Below, piece after piece: positions 7,087 to 15,359 of a stretch of DNA of 64,000 nt (the first letter of the stretch is position 1; each line of letters opens with the position of its first letter). Position numbers and translations under genes: made by a program. Below the pieces are notes generated by a model. That model was given only the letters and a program-made list of their open reading frames with translations. It was not told the DNA's origin and did no database searches. Source of the DNA: Bradyrhizobium liaoningense (GTDB taxonomy: Bacteria > Pseudomonadota > Alphaproteobacteria > Rhizobiales > Xanthobacteraceae); the NCBI RefSeq assembly GCF_018130785.1, contig NZ_JAFCJT010000027.1, forward strand, positions 27,321-91,320. Direction: 5' to 3'.

Positions 7087-7719
7087 CTATCTGATGCCGA
7101 GCGACTTATGCGTCTGCACGCTCAGCCGCCATTGCGGATGACGCAGGCAATAGTCGATCGCGCGCACGGTGTTCTGGGCGACTTCCGGTCCGTCCATCGG
7201 CTGGAGCGAGAAGCGCTCGAAGGCGAGATCCTCGAAGGCCTCTGGCGCGGCGAGGGCCTGCGGATAGACCAGCTTCAGTTCGTGGCCGCGGCGCTGCACG
7301 AGCTCGCTGCCGCCCTTGGGGCTGACGCAGATCCAGTCGAGCCCGGCGGGCGCGGCAATCGTCCCGTTGGTCTCGACGCCAATCTCGAAGCCTCTCGCAT
7401 GGAGCGCGTCGATCAGGGCGCCGTCGACCTGGAGCAGCGGCTCGCCGCCGGTGAGCACGACGTAGCGGTTGTCGGATGATGCGGTCCATTGTGCGGCGAT
7501 GGTGTCGGCGAGTTCCACGGCGGAGGCATAGCGGCCCCCGAGCGTGCCGTCGGTCCCGACGAAATCCGTGTCGCAGAATTTGCAGGTCGCATCCACCCGG
7601 TCGGCCTCGCGGCCGCTCCAGAGGTTGCAGCCCGCAAAGCGGCAGAACACGGACGCGCGCCCGGCATGGGCGCCTTCGCCTTGCAGGGTCAGGAAGATTT
7701 CCTTGACCGCGTAACTCAA
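7087..7719 (-). CDS. queE: 7-carboxy-7-deazaguanine synthase (radical SAM)
   Basis: A 210-residue radical SAM enzyme that contracts the ring of 6-carboxytetrahydropterin to 7-carboxy-7-deazaguanine in queuosine (or 7-deazaguanine DNA) synthesis. The 4Fe-4S cysteines are C31, C46 and C49 (C-X14-C-X2-C), the long-loop form usual in proteobacterial QueE instead of CX3CX2C. FLTLQGEG (9-16) and LTGGEPLLQ are also family marks. The start is a TTG at 7719, supported by AGGAGAG six bases upstream; no ATG fits the family start. It heads the queE-queD-hemF-HAD series, 10 bases from trmL. Confidence 0.93.
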   Translation of the reverse strand: MSYAVKEIFLTLQGEGAHAGRASVFCRFAGCNLWSGREADRVDATCKFCDTDFVGTDGTLGGRYASAVELADTIAAQWTASSDNRYVVLTGGEPLLQVDGALIDALHARGFEIGVETNGTIAAPAGLDWICVSPKGGSELVQRRGHELKLVYPQALAAPEAFEDLAFERFSLQPMDGPEVAQNTVRAIDYCLRHPQWRLSVQTHKSLGIR

Positions 7720-7729
7720 GCTTCTCTCC

Positions 7730-8197
7730 TCAATCTGATGGGCCTGCGGGGTTCCGGAGCTGCCGCAGCGCCTCGCCTGCGGCCATCGCCGCAGTCATGG
7801 CGACATTGAGCGACCGCAGCCCCGCCGTGATCGGGATCACCAGCCGCGCATCCGCAGCCTCGACCACCGCATCGGTGACACCGGCGCTCTCGCGTCCGAA
7901 TAGCAGGATGTCCGGCGTCTGGTAACGGAAATCGCGGTAGTCGGTGGCCCCTTTGGTGGTGAACAGCAGCAGGCGGGAGCCCTGTACCGCGCGCCATTCC
8001 TCGAATTTCGACCAGGAGTCGTGGCGGGTCACGCTGACATGGTCGAGGTAATCCATTCCCGCCCGGCGGAACAAGCGGTCGGAGAATGGGAATCCCGCCG
8101 GCTCGATGATATGGGCGGCCATGCCCAGGCAGGCGCAGAGCCTGAGAATCGTGCCGGTGTTCTGAGCGATGTCGGGTTGGAAGAGCGCGATCTGCAT
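7730..8197 (-). CDS. trmL: tRNA (cytidine(34)-2'-O)-methyltransferase TrmL
   Basis: A 155-residue SPOUT-class methyltransferase that 2'-O-methylates the wobble base of tRNA-Leu isoacceptors using SAM. Family marks are MQIALFQPDIAQNTG at the start, LRLCACLG, the knot segment DILLFGRESAGV (96-107) and IPITAGLRSLNVAM (121-134). The open frame extends far upstream, but ATG 8197 gives the exact family length and start. It is divergent from petA across a 290-base region and just upstream of queE on the same strand; a tRNA-modification theme is shared with the queuosine genes. Confidence 0.94.
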   Translation of the reverse strand: MQIALFQPDIAQNTGTILRLCACLGMAAHIIEPAGFPFSDRLFRRAGMDYLDHVSVTRHDSWSKFEEWRAVQGSRLLLFTTKGATDYRDFRYQTPDILLFGRESAGVTDAVVEAADARLVIPITAGLRSLNVAMTAAMAAGEALRQLRNPAGPSD

Positions 8198-8487
8198 GGG
8201 CTGTGCAAGGGCTGTATCGGGGTCGGTGCGGGCCGGAAATGTCTCAATAAAACATCGCTGGCCGCGGAATTCGTGCATTGCACGCTCCCACGCCGTTAGC
8301 GGGCTTGCGCTCGCCCGGCAAGGGTGCCAATAGAACGATTCTGGACTGCTGTTTTTCGCCTTGTTTTGGCGAAGACAAGCCAAGTTCTGCCGCCGCGGGG
8401 GGCCGCGGGCGCCGGCACACTGCTCTGGGGACCTTGGGGGCTCCTGGAGCGGTTCCGTCGGCAGCATAAGAAGAAAGGGTTGGAATC

Positions 8488-9018
8488 GTGACGACAGCGT
8501 CTTCGGCGGACCATCCGACACGCCGTGATTTCTTATTCGTTGCAACGGGGGCAGCTGCAGCAGTAGGGGGCGCAGCCGCGCTCTGGCCCTTCATCTCTCA
8601 AATGAATCCTGATGCGTCGACCATCGCCGCCGGTGCGCCGATCGAGGTCGATCTCAGCCCGGTCGCCGAGGGACAGGACATCAAGGTGTTCTGGCGCGGC
8701 AAGCCGATCTACATCAGCCACCGCACCAAGAAACAGATCGAAGAGGCGCGCGCCGTCAACGTGGCGAGCCTGCCCGATCCGCAGTCCGACGAGGCCCGGG
8801 TCAAGCCCGGCCATGAGCAGTGGCTGGTCGTGATCGGCATCTGCACCCATCTCGGCTGCATCCCGATCGCTCATGAGGGCAATTACGACGGGTTCTTCTG
8901 CCCCTGCCATGGTTCGCAGTACGATTCGTCCGGCCGCATCCGCCAGGGGCCCGCGCCCGCGAACCTGCCGGTGCCGCCGTACCAGTTCGTTTCCGACACC
9001 AAAATCCAGATCGGCTGA
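8488..9018 (+). CDS. petA: Ubiquinol-cytochrome c reductase Rieske iron-sulfur subunit
   Basis: A 176-residue subunit of the cytochrome bc1 complex, carrying electrons from ubiquinol to cytochrome c1 on the periplasmic side. TRRDFL at 11-16 plus a hydrophobic segment (17-37) is an uncleaved Tat signal-anchor, as expected for a folded Fe-S protein. The 2Fe-2S ligands are in CTHLGC (C119, H121, C124) and CPCHGS (C138, H141; C140 for the disulfide). A GTG at 8488 is the start. fbcH follows after 62 bases; together they are the fbcFH operon known in Bradyrhizobium. Confidence 0.96.
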   Translation: MTTASSADHPTRRDFLFVATGAAAAVGGAAALWPFISQMNPDASTIAAGAPIEVDLSPVAEGQDIKVFWRGKPIYISHRTKKQIEEARAVNVASLPDPQSDEARVKPGHEQWLVVIGICTHLGCIPIAHEGNYDGFFCPCHGSQYDSSGRIRQGPAPANLPVPPYQFVSDTKIQIG

Positions 9019-9080
9019 GCTTCGGGCCTTCGTCCGAAGCTTCGCGCCGTCTCGTCGTACTATTTCCTCAGGATCGCATC

Positions 9081-11144
9081 ATGAGCGGACCATCCGACTA
9101 CCAGCCGAGCAATCCGGCACTGCAATGGATCGAGCGACGTCTGCCGATCATCGGTCTCGTCCATTCCTCCTTCGTCGTCTATCCCACCCCGCGCAACCTG
9201 AACTACTGGTGGACCTTCGGCGCCATCCTCTCCTTCATGCTGGGGATGCAGATCCTGACCGGCGTGGTCCTGGCGATGCACTACACGCCGCATGCCGATC
9301 TCGCCTTCAAGTCGGTCGAGCTGATCGTCCGTGACGTGAACTTCGGCTGGCTGCTGCGCAACATGCATGCCTGCGGCGCGTCGATGTTCTTCTTCGCGGT
9401 CTACGTCCACATGCTGCGCGGCCTCTATTACGGCTCCTACAAGGAGCCGCGCGAGGTGCTCTGGATCCTCGGCGTCATCATCTACCTCCTAATGATGGCG
9501 ACGGGCTTCATGGGCTACGTGCTGCCGTGGGGCCAGATGAGCTTCTGGGGCGCCACCGTCATCACCAACCTGTTCTCCGCCATTCCCTATGTCGGCGAGA
9601 GCATCGTGACGCTTCTGTGGGGCGGCTATTCGGTCGGCAATCCGACGCTGAACCGCTTCTTCTCGCTGCATTATCTGCTGCCGTTCCTGATCGCGGGCGT
9701 CGTCGTGCTCCACGTCTGGGCGCTGCACGTCGCCGGCCAGAACAATCCTGACGGCGTCGAGCCGAAGACGGAAAAGGACACGGTGCCGTTCACGCCGCAC
9801 GCGACCATCAAGGACGGGTTCGGCGTCGCCTGCTTCCTGCTGCTCTACGCCTGGTTCATCTTCTACATGCCGAACTATCTCGGTGACGCCGACAACTACA
9901 TTCCGGCGAATCCGGGCGTGACGCCGCCGCACATCGTGCCGGAATGGTATTACCTGCCGTTCTACGCGATCCTGCGTTCGATCCCGAACAAGCTCGCAGG
10001 CGTCATCGGGATGTTCTCGGCGATCATCATCCTGTGCTTCCTGCCCTGGCTCGATGCCGCGAAGACGAGGTCGTCGAAGTACCGGCCGCTGGCCAAGCAG
10101 TTCTTCTGGATCTTCGTCGCGGTCTGCATCCTGCTCGGCTATCTCGGCGCCCAGCCGCCGGAAGGCATCTACGTGATCGCCGGCCGGGTCCTGACGTTCT
10201 GCTACTTCGCCTACTTCCTGATCGTGCTGCCGCTGCTCTCGCGCATCGAGACGCCGCGGCCGGTTCCGAACTCGATCTCGGAGGCGATCCTCGCCAAGAG
10301 CAGCAAAGCGGTGGCCTCCGTCGCCGTGGCGCTCGTTGCCGCTGGTGCGCTGTTCCTCGGCAACATGCAGGACGCACGTGCCTCCGAAGGCAACGACAAG
10401 CCGCCGGGCAACAAATGGTCGTTCGCCGGCCCTTTCGGTAAGTACGATCGCGGCGCGCTCCAGCGCGGGCTGAAGGTCTACAAGGAGGTCTGCTCGAGCT
10501 GCCACGGCCTGTCCTTCATCGCCTTCCGCAACCTCGCGGAAGCCGGCGGACCCGGCTACTCGGTGGCGCAGGCGGCGGCGTTTGCCTCCGACTACAAGAT
10601 CAAGGACGGTCCGAACGATGCGGGTGACATGTTCGAGCGCCCGGGCCGGCCGGCGGACTATTTCCCCTCGCCATTCCCGAACGAGCAGGCCGCTCGTGCG
10701 GCGAACGGCGGCGCGGCGCCGCCCGACCTGTCGCTGATCACAAAGGCACGCTCCTACGGCCGCGGCTTCCCCTGGTTCATCTTCGACTTCTTCACCCAGT
10801 ATCAGGAGCAGGGCCCGGACTACGTGGCGGCCGTGCTGCAGGGGTTTGAGGAGAAGGTGCCTGAGGGCGTGACCATCCCGGAAGGCTCCTACTACAACAA
10901 GTACTTCCCGGGCCACGCCATCAAGATGCCGAAGCCGCTCAGCGACGGCCAGGTGACCTATGACGACGGCTCGCCGACCACGGTCGCGCAATATTCCAAG
11001 GACGTCACCACGTTCCTGATGTGGGCCGCCGAGCCGCACATGGAAGCGCGCAAGCGCCTCGGCTTCCAGGTGTTCGTGTTCCTGATCATCTTCGCGTTCC
11101 TGATGTACTTCACCAAGAAGAAGGTCTGGGCCGACTCGCACTGA
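9081..11144 (+). CDS. fbcH: Fused cytochrome b / cytochrome c1 precursor
   Basis: A 687-residue polyprotein giving both remaining subunits of the bc1 complex. Residues 1-400 are cytochrome b: heme ligands H96, H110, H197 and H211 with the expected spacing of 14, the PEWY motif at 287-290 of the quinol-oxidation site, and eight or so membrane helices. Residues 405-434 form an internal signal sequence ending ARA/S, where signal peptidase would release cytochrome c1. Cytochrome c1 has the heme site CSSCH at 471-475 and a C-terminal membrane anchor (about 660-682) ending in KKKVWADSH. The fusion and its processing are established in Bradyrhizobium. A strong terminator follows. Confidence 0.97.
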   Translation: MSGPSDYQPSNPALQWIERRLPIIGLVHSSFVVYPTPRNLNYWWTFGAILSFMLGMQILTGVVLAMHYTPHADLAFKSVELIVRDVNFGWLLRNMHACGASMFFFAVYVHMLRGLYYGSYKEPREVLWILGVIIYLLMMATGFMGYVLPWGQMSFWGATVITNLFSAIPYVGESIVTLLWGGYSVGNPTLNRFFSLHYLLPFLIAGVVVLHVWALHVAGQNNPDGVEPKTEKDTVPFTPHATIKDGFGVACFLLLYAWFIFYMPNYLGDADNYIPANPGVTPPHIVPEWYYLPFYAILRSIPNKLAGVIGMFSAIIILCFLPWLDAAKTRSSKYRPLAKQFFWIFVAVCILLGYLGAQPPEGIYVIAGRVLTFCYFAYFLIVLPLLSRIETPRPVPNSISEAILAKSSKAVASVAVALVAAGALFLGNMQDARASEGNDKPPGNKWSFAGPFGKYDRGALQRGLKVYKEVCSSCHGLSFIAFRNLAEAGGPGYSVAQAAAFASDYKIKDGPNDAGDMFERPGRPADYFPSPFPNEQAARAANGGAAPPDLSLITKARSYGRGFPWFIFDFFTQYQEQGPDYVAAVLQGFEEKVPEGVTIPEGSYYNKYFPGHAIKMPKPLSDGQVTYDDGSPTTVAQYSKDVTTFLMWAAEPHMEARKRLGFQVFVFLIIFAFLMYFTKKKVWADSH

Positions 11145-11170
11145 GCGGTGCATACGAGACAAAACAGAGA

Positions 11171-11193
11171 AGCCCCCGTGAGGGGGCTTTTTT
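11171..11193 (+). terminator. Rho-independent terminator of petA-fbcH
   Basis: AGCCCCC, loop GTGA, GGGGGCT and then six T residues, 27 bases after the fbcH stop. A textbook intrinsic terminator. Confidence 0.92.
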
Positions 11194-11291
11194 ATTGGAC
11201 ACGAGCGTGTGTTGTTTGGCGCGATTGCCTATCGCGCGCGCAGCGGCCAAAATACCGCTAACCGCTCCCCAGAAACTCGTCGGAGGACACC

Positions 11292-11966
11292 ATGGGAACC
11301 GTGATCACCTTCAAGCGCCCGGACGGCAAGGACGCCTCGGGCTATCTCGCCAATGCCGCGCGCGGCAACGCGCCGGGCGTGGTCGTGATCCAGGAATGGT
11401 GGGGGCTGTCGGATCAGATCAAGGGCCTGTGCGACCGCTTTGCGCTGGCCGGCTTCGACGCGCTGGCGCCCGATCTCTACAAGGGCAAGGTGGTGCCGTA
11501 TCACGACATGGACGCCGCCGGCAAAGAGATGAACTCGCTGGACTTCATGGATGCCACCACGCAGACCGTGCGCGGCGCCACGCAATATCTGTCGCGCAAC
11601 GGTGCCAAGGTCGGCCTGACCGGCTTCTGCCTCGGCGGCGCCGTCACGATCATCGGCTCGGTGCATGTGCCGGAGCTCGCCGCCGGTGTCGTGTTCTACG
11701 GCATCCCGCCCGAGCAGGCGGCCAAGCCCGCCGACGTCAAAATCCCGCTCCAGGCCCATTTCGCCAACAAGGACGATTGGTGCACGCCCGAGCTGGTCAC
11801 GGGCTTCGAAAAGGCCATGAAGGCCGCCGGCAAGTCGCTCGAGCTGTTCCGCTATGACGCCGAGCACGCCTTCGTCAACGAGCAGCGCCAGGCCGTGCAC
11901 GACCGCGAAGCCGCCGAACTTGCCTGGGGAAGGGCGACGGAGTTTTTCCGGAGGCATCTGGGGTAA
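11292..11966 (+). CDS. Dienelactone hydrolase family protein
   Basis: A 224-residue alpha/beta hydrolase. The Cys-Asp-His triad of dienelactone hydrolases is present: C113 in LTGFCLGGA, D161 or D162 in ANKDDW and H192 in DAEHAF, with the supporting E35 in IQEWWG. Dienelactone hydrolases open enol-lactones made in chlorocatechol breakdown, but this one is not near such genes and many family members have unknown esterase roles. The start is ATG 11292, behind CGGAGGACACC. It lies between the fbcH terminator and the trp leader with its own promoter presumably in 11194-11291. Confidence 0.88.
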   Translation: MGTVITFKRPDGKDASGYLANAARGNAPGVVVIQEWWGLSDQIKGLCDRFALAGFDALAPDLYKGKVVPYHDMDAAGKEMNSLDFMDATTQTVRGATQYLSRNGAKVGLTGFCLGGAVTIIGSVHVPELAAGVVFYGIPPEQAAKPADVKIPLQAHFANKDDWCTPELVTGFEKAMKAAGKSLELFRYDAEHAFVNEQRQAVHDREAAELAWGRATEFFRRHLG

Positions 11967-11994
11967 TCGCTATTTCCGGGTCGCGGGGCCACCC

Positions 11995-12023
11995 TTGACG
12001 CCGTCCCCGCGCCATGGTGAGTA
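11995..12023 (+). promoter_or_regulatory. Candidate trpL promoter
   Basis: TTGACG (11995-12000), a 17-base spacer and TGAGTA (12018-12023). The predicted transcript would begin within a few bases of the trpL ATG at 12032, which agrees with the nearly leaderless trpL transcripts known in rhizobia. The -10 box is weak, so this is a suggestion. Confidence 0.45.
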
Positions 12024-12031
12024 TCCGCCCC

Positions 12032-12079
12032 ATGAGCACCGCCGTCCGCCCAGCCCGTCTTTGGTGGCGCACCTCCTAA
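12032..12079 (+). CDS. trpL: trp operon leader peptide TrpL
   Basis: A 15-codon frame reading MSTAVRPARLWWRTS, with two adjacent Trp codons (TGG TGG at 12062-12067), ending in TAA at 12077-12079. It lies 116 bases before trpE(G) and is followed by mutually exclusive hairpins, as in transcription attenuation. Stalling at the Trp codons when tryptophan is scarce would expose the antiterminator. In Sinorhizobium and Bradyrhizobium the trpL leader RNA and its peptide are known to act also in trans; whether that holds here is inference. No strong ribosome site is seen, which fits an almost leaderless message. Confidence 0.85.
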   Translation: MSTAVRPARLWWRTS

Positions 12080-12152
12080 AGAGGTGGCCGGTGCGATTTC
12101 AATTCTCAAAATCGTCGAAGGTCGCCACGCAGTGCGGCGGCCTGATCGTTTG
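12059..12152 (+). promoter_or_regulatory. Tryptophan attenuator
   Basis: Segment 1 (CGCACC and CACCTC, 12068-12075) pairs with segment 2 (GAGGTG at 12081-12086 and GGTGCG at 12090-12095). Segment 2 can instead pair with segment 3 (GTGGC at 12085 with GCCAC at 12124). Segment 3 (GGTCGCC, 12120-12126) pairs with segment 4 (GGCGGCC, 12136-12142), and a T-containing stretch TGATCGTTTGT follows as terminator. This is the standard 1:2, 2:3, 3:4 layout. The U-run is poor, as is usual in GC-rich bacteria. Confidence 0.8.
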
Positions 12153-12194
12153 TCCTGTGTGGCGTTTCCTCGGCAAGTTTCGTAAGAGGACGAC

Positions 12195-14360
12195 ATGAAC
12201 AGGACAGTCTTTGCCCTCCCGGCCCGAAGCGACTATGTGACGCGCGGCGGTCTCGCGATCACGCGCGTGGCGGAGCAGTTTACCGGCGGCGCCAACCGGC
12301 TCGACGATCTCATCAGCCTGCTCGACCGCCGCCGCGGCGTGGTGCTGTCCTCGGGCACCACCGTGCCCGGCCGCTACGAAAGTTTTGACCTCGGCTTCTC
12401 CGATCCGCCGCTCAAGCTCGAAACCACTGGCGTCAATTTCAAGCTGGAAGCGCTGAACGGGCGCGGGCAGGTGCTGATTGCCTTCCTCGCCGACGTTCTG
12501 CGCGAGCCCTGCGTCGTGATCTCCGAGAAGACCGCTTCGCGCCTGTCAGGCCACATCATCCGCGGCGATGCGCCGGTCGAGGAAGACCAACGCACGCGCC
12601 GCGCCAGCGTGATGTCGCTGGTGCGCGATCTCGTCGCCGCCTTCTCCGCCAATGACGACGGGCTGCTCGGCCTGTTCGGCGCCTTCGCCTATGACCTCGT
12701 GTTCCAGATCGAGGACCTCGTGCAGAAGCGTGCGCGCGAACAGGACCAACGCGACATCGTGCTCTATGTGCCGGATCGCCTTCTCGCCTATGACCGCGCC
12801 ACCGGCCGCGGCGTGGTGCTGAGTTACGATTTTGCGTGGAAGGGCAAGTCCACCGAAGGCCTGCCGCGCGAGACTGCCGAGAGCCCGTACCTCAAGACGC
12901 CGCGGCAGGGTTTTGCCGATCACGCGCCCGGCGAATATCAGGCCACCGTCGAGACCGCGCGCGCGGCTTTCGCGCGCGGCGATTTGTTCGAGGCGGTGCC
13001 CGGACAACTCTTTGCCGAGCCCTGCGACCGCTCGCCGGCGGAAGTGTTCCAGCGTCTCTGCGTCATCAACCCGTCGCCCTATGGCGCGCTGATGAATCTC
13101 GGCGAGGGTGAATTTCTCGTCTCGGCCTCGCCGGAAATGTTCGTGCGCTCGGATGGACGCCGCGTCGAGACCTGCCCGATCTCGGGCACGATCGCGCGCG
13201 GCACCGATGCGATCGGCGACGCCGAGCAGATCCGCCAGCTCCTGAACTCGGAGAAGGACGAGTTCGAGCTCAACATGTGCACTGACGTCGACCGTAACGA
13301 CAAGGCGCGCGTCTGCGTCCCCGGCACGATCAAGGTGCTGGCGCGGCGGCAGATCGAGACCTACTCAAAACTCTTCCACACCGTCGATCATGTCGAGGGC
13401 ATGCTGCGTCCCGGCTTCGACGCGCTCGATGCCTTCCTCACCCATGCGTGGGCGGTGACGGTGACCGGCGCGCCAAAACTCTGGGCGATGCAGTTCGTCG
13501 AGGATCACGAGCGTTCGCCGCGGCGCTGGTATGCCGGCGCGATCGGCGCGGTGAATTTCGACGGCAGCATCAACACCGGCCTCACCATCCGCACCATCCG
13601 CATGAAGGATGGTCTCGCCGAGGTGCGCGTTGGTGCCACCTGCCTGTTCGACTCCGACCCCGCGGCCGAAGATCGCGAGTGCCAGGTCAAGGCCGCAGCC
13701 CTGTTCCAGGCGCTGCGCGGCGATCCGCCAAAGCCGCTGTCGGCCTTCGCACCAGATGCGACCGGTTCGGGCAAGCAGGTGCTGCTGATCGATCACGACG
13801 ACAGTTTTGTGCACATGCTGGCCGATTATTTCCGCCAGGTCGGCGCCGACGTCACCGTGGTCCGCCATGTGCATGCGCTCGACATGCTCAAAAAGAAGAG
13901 GTGGGATTTGCTGGTGCTGTCGCCCGGCCCCGGCAGGCCTGAGGATTTCGCAATCAAGAAGACCATCGACGCGGCGCTCGAGAAAAAGCTGCCGGTGTTC
14001 GGTGTCTGCCTCGGCGTGCAGGCGATCGGCGAATATTTCGGCGGCGAGCTCGGTCAGCTCACGCACCCCGCCCACGGCCGGCCCTCGCGGGTGCAGGTCC
14101 GCGGCGGGCGCCTGATGCGCAATCTGCCGAACGAGATCGTCATCGGCCGCTATCACTCGCTCTATGTCGAGCGCGAGAGCATGCCCGAGGTGCTTGATGT
14201 CACCGCCAGCACCGAGGACGGCGTCGCCATGGCGCTCGAGCACAAGACCCTGCCGGTTGCCGGCGTGCAGTTCCACCCGGAATCGCTGATGTCGCTCAGC
14301 GGCGAGGCGGGCCTGCGGATTGTCGAGAATGCGTTCCGGCTGGATGCGCGCGTTGATTGA
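12195..14360 (+). CDS. trpE(G): Anthranilate synthase, fused TrpE-TrpG
   Basis: A 721-residue bifunctional enzyme converting chorismate and glutamine to anthranilate, the first step of tryptophan synthesis. Residues 1-510 are the TrpE chorismate-using part, with PISGTIARGTD near 328-338, a SASPEMFV block just before and the late CPISGT/ELNMCTDVDRND features. Residues about 530-721 are the TrpG glutaminase, with nucleophile C605 in FGVCLGVQ and the H694/E696 pair in QFHPES. The one-chain TrpEG form is characteristic of rhizobia and relatives. Controlled by the trpL attenuator upstream. apt begins 9 bases after the stop and is probably cotranscribed. Confidence 0.97.
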   Translation: MNRTVFALPARSDYVTRGGLAITRVAEQFTGGANRLDDLISLLDRRRGVVLSSGTTVPGRYESFDLGFSDPPLKLETTGVNFKLEALNGRGQVLIAFLADVLREPCVVISEKTASRLSGHIIRGDAPVEEDQRTRRASVMSLVRDLVAAFSANDDGLLGLFGAFAYDLVFQIEDLVQKRAREQDQRDIVLYVPDRLLAYDRATGRGVVLSYDFAWKGKSTEGLPRETAESPYLKTPRQGFADHAPGEYQATVETARAAFARGDLFEAVPGQLFAEPCDRSPAEVFQRLCVINPSPYGALMNLGEGEFLVSASPEMFVRSDGRRVETCPISGTIARGTDAIGDAEQIRQLLNSEKDEFELNMCTDVDRNDKARVCVPGTIKVLARRQIETYSKLFHTVDHVEGMLRPGFDALDAFLTHAWAVTVTGAPKLWAMQFVEDHERSPRRWYAGAIGAVNFDGSINTGLTIRTIRMKDGLAEVRVGATCLFDSDPAAEDRECQVKAAALFQALRGDPPKPLSAFAPDATGSGKQVLLIDHDDSFVHMLADYFRQVGADVTVVRHVHALDMLKKKRWDLLVLSPGPGRPEDFAIKKTIDAALEKKLPVFGVCLGVQAIGEYFGGELGQLTHPAHGRPSRVQVRGGRLMRNLPNEIVIGRYHSLYVERESMPEVLDVTASTEDGVAMALEHKTLPVAGVQFHPESLMSLSGEAGLRIVENAFRLDARVD

Positions 14361-14369
14361 GAGGCACCA

Positions 14370-14909
14370 ATGACTTTTGACCACGATCTGAAGGCGAGCG
14401 TCCGCACCATCGTCGACTATCCCAAGCCTGGGATCATGTTCCGCGACATCACGACCTTGCTCGCGGATGCGCGTGCGTTCCGCCGTGCGGTCGACGAGCT
14501 GGTCAATCCCTGGGCCGGCAACAAGATCGACAAGGTCGCCGGCATGGAAGCGCGCGGCTTCATCATCGGCGGCGCGGTGGCGCACCAGCTCTCCGCCGGC
14601 TTCGTGCCGATCCGCAAGAAAGGCAAGCTGCCGCACACCACCGTGCGCATCGCTTACTCTCTCGAATATGGCATCGACGAGATGGAGATGCATGTCGACG
14701 CGATCCGCCCCGGCGAGCGGGTGATCCTGGTTGACGATCTCATCGCCACCGGCGGCACTGCGGAAGGTGCGGTGAAGCTGCTGCGCCAGATCGGCGCCAA
14801 TGTGGTCGCCGCCTGCTTCATCGTCGATCTGCCCGATCTCGGCGGTGCCGCCAAGCTGCGCGCCATGGACGTGCCGGTGCGCACGCTGACGACGTTCGAG
14901 GGGCACTGA
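14370..14909 (+). CDS. apt: Adenine phosphoribosyltransferase
   Basis: A 179-residue purine-salvage enzyme joining adenine and PRPP to AMP. The PRPP-binding loop VILVDDLIATGGTAEG (112-127) and the adenine-side GMEARGFIIGGAVA (52-65) are diagnostic. Its start lies 9 bases after trpE(G), behind TTGAGAGGCACC, so it should be read through from the trp promoter. The link may be the shared use of PRPP, although that is only a suggestion. Confidence 0.96.
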   Translation: MTFDHDLKASVRTIVDYPKPGIMFRDITTLLADARAFRRAVDELVNPWAGNKIDKVAGMEARGFIIGGAVAHQLSAGFVPIRKKGKLPHTTVRIAYSLEYGIDEMEMHVDAIRPGERVILVDDLIATGGTAEGAVKLLRQIGANVVAACFIVDLPDLGGAAKLRAMDVPVRTLTTFEGH

Positions 14910-14933
14910 GCCGCGTCGGCGCCCCGGCGATCG

Positions 14934-15266
14934 TCAGATCGCCTCGGCCTTCAATGCCGACCGCCAATGCAGCATGCGCTCCTTCAAGAGCGCATTCCTG
15001 ACGTAGTCCGTCTCCTCATCTTCCAGACGCTCGCATTCGCCGAACGTCAGGCCCGCCTCGCCATGCGCGTTCCAGGCGGCCTGGAGGGCGCGGCAGGTGT
15101 GGCTGCCCTGGCGCAGCGAGAACCAGATGCGGTTCTGGATGGTCTCCAGGTTCGGCGCCTGGCCGACCCAGGCCTCGCCGGAGGCCGCGCAGCGGACGAC
15201 GAAGATGCCCGCAATGGTCTTCCGCTCCTTGTAGGCGGCGACGGCTGCCTTCCGGTCGATGCTCAC
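14934..15266 (-). CDS. GIY-YIG nuclease-like small protein
   Basis: A 110-residue protein. Residues 17-45 (AGIFVVRCAASGEAWVGQA, then LETIQNRIW) match the GIY-YIG pattern in degenerate form: GIF for GIY and WVG for YIG, with the downstream Asn and the basic segment RIWFSLRQGSH. The Arg of the usual alpha-helix may be R46, and a Glu suitable for metal binding occurs at 73 or 80 (FGECERLEDEE), so activity is possible but not certain. It lies 93 bases after the second ParA-like gene on the same strand with no terminator between. Standalone GIY-YIG proteins of this size occur widely in alphaproteobacteria with unknown role. Confidence 0.75.
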   Translation of the reverse strand: MSIDRKAAVAAYKERKTIAGIFVVRCAASGEAWVGQAPNLETIQNRIWFSLRQGSHTCRALQAAWNAHGEAGLTFGECERLEDEETDYVRNALLKERMLHWRSALKAEAI

Positions 15267-15359
15267 GGGGGTGGGACCTTGCTGAGGGGGATACCGATGT
15301 CCGCCTCGATAGATCCGGTCGGGCTCGCAGTCAATATTGTCCGGGTAAAAATTATCGCC

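Noticed and set aside
9489..11162. A 557-codon minus-strand frame opposite fbcH
   Set aside because: Arg/His-rich antisense frame without family content, opposite the confirmed cytochrome gene.
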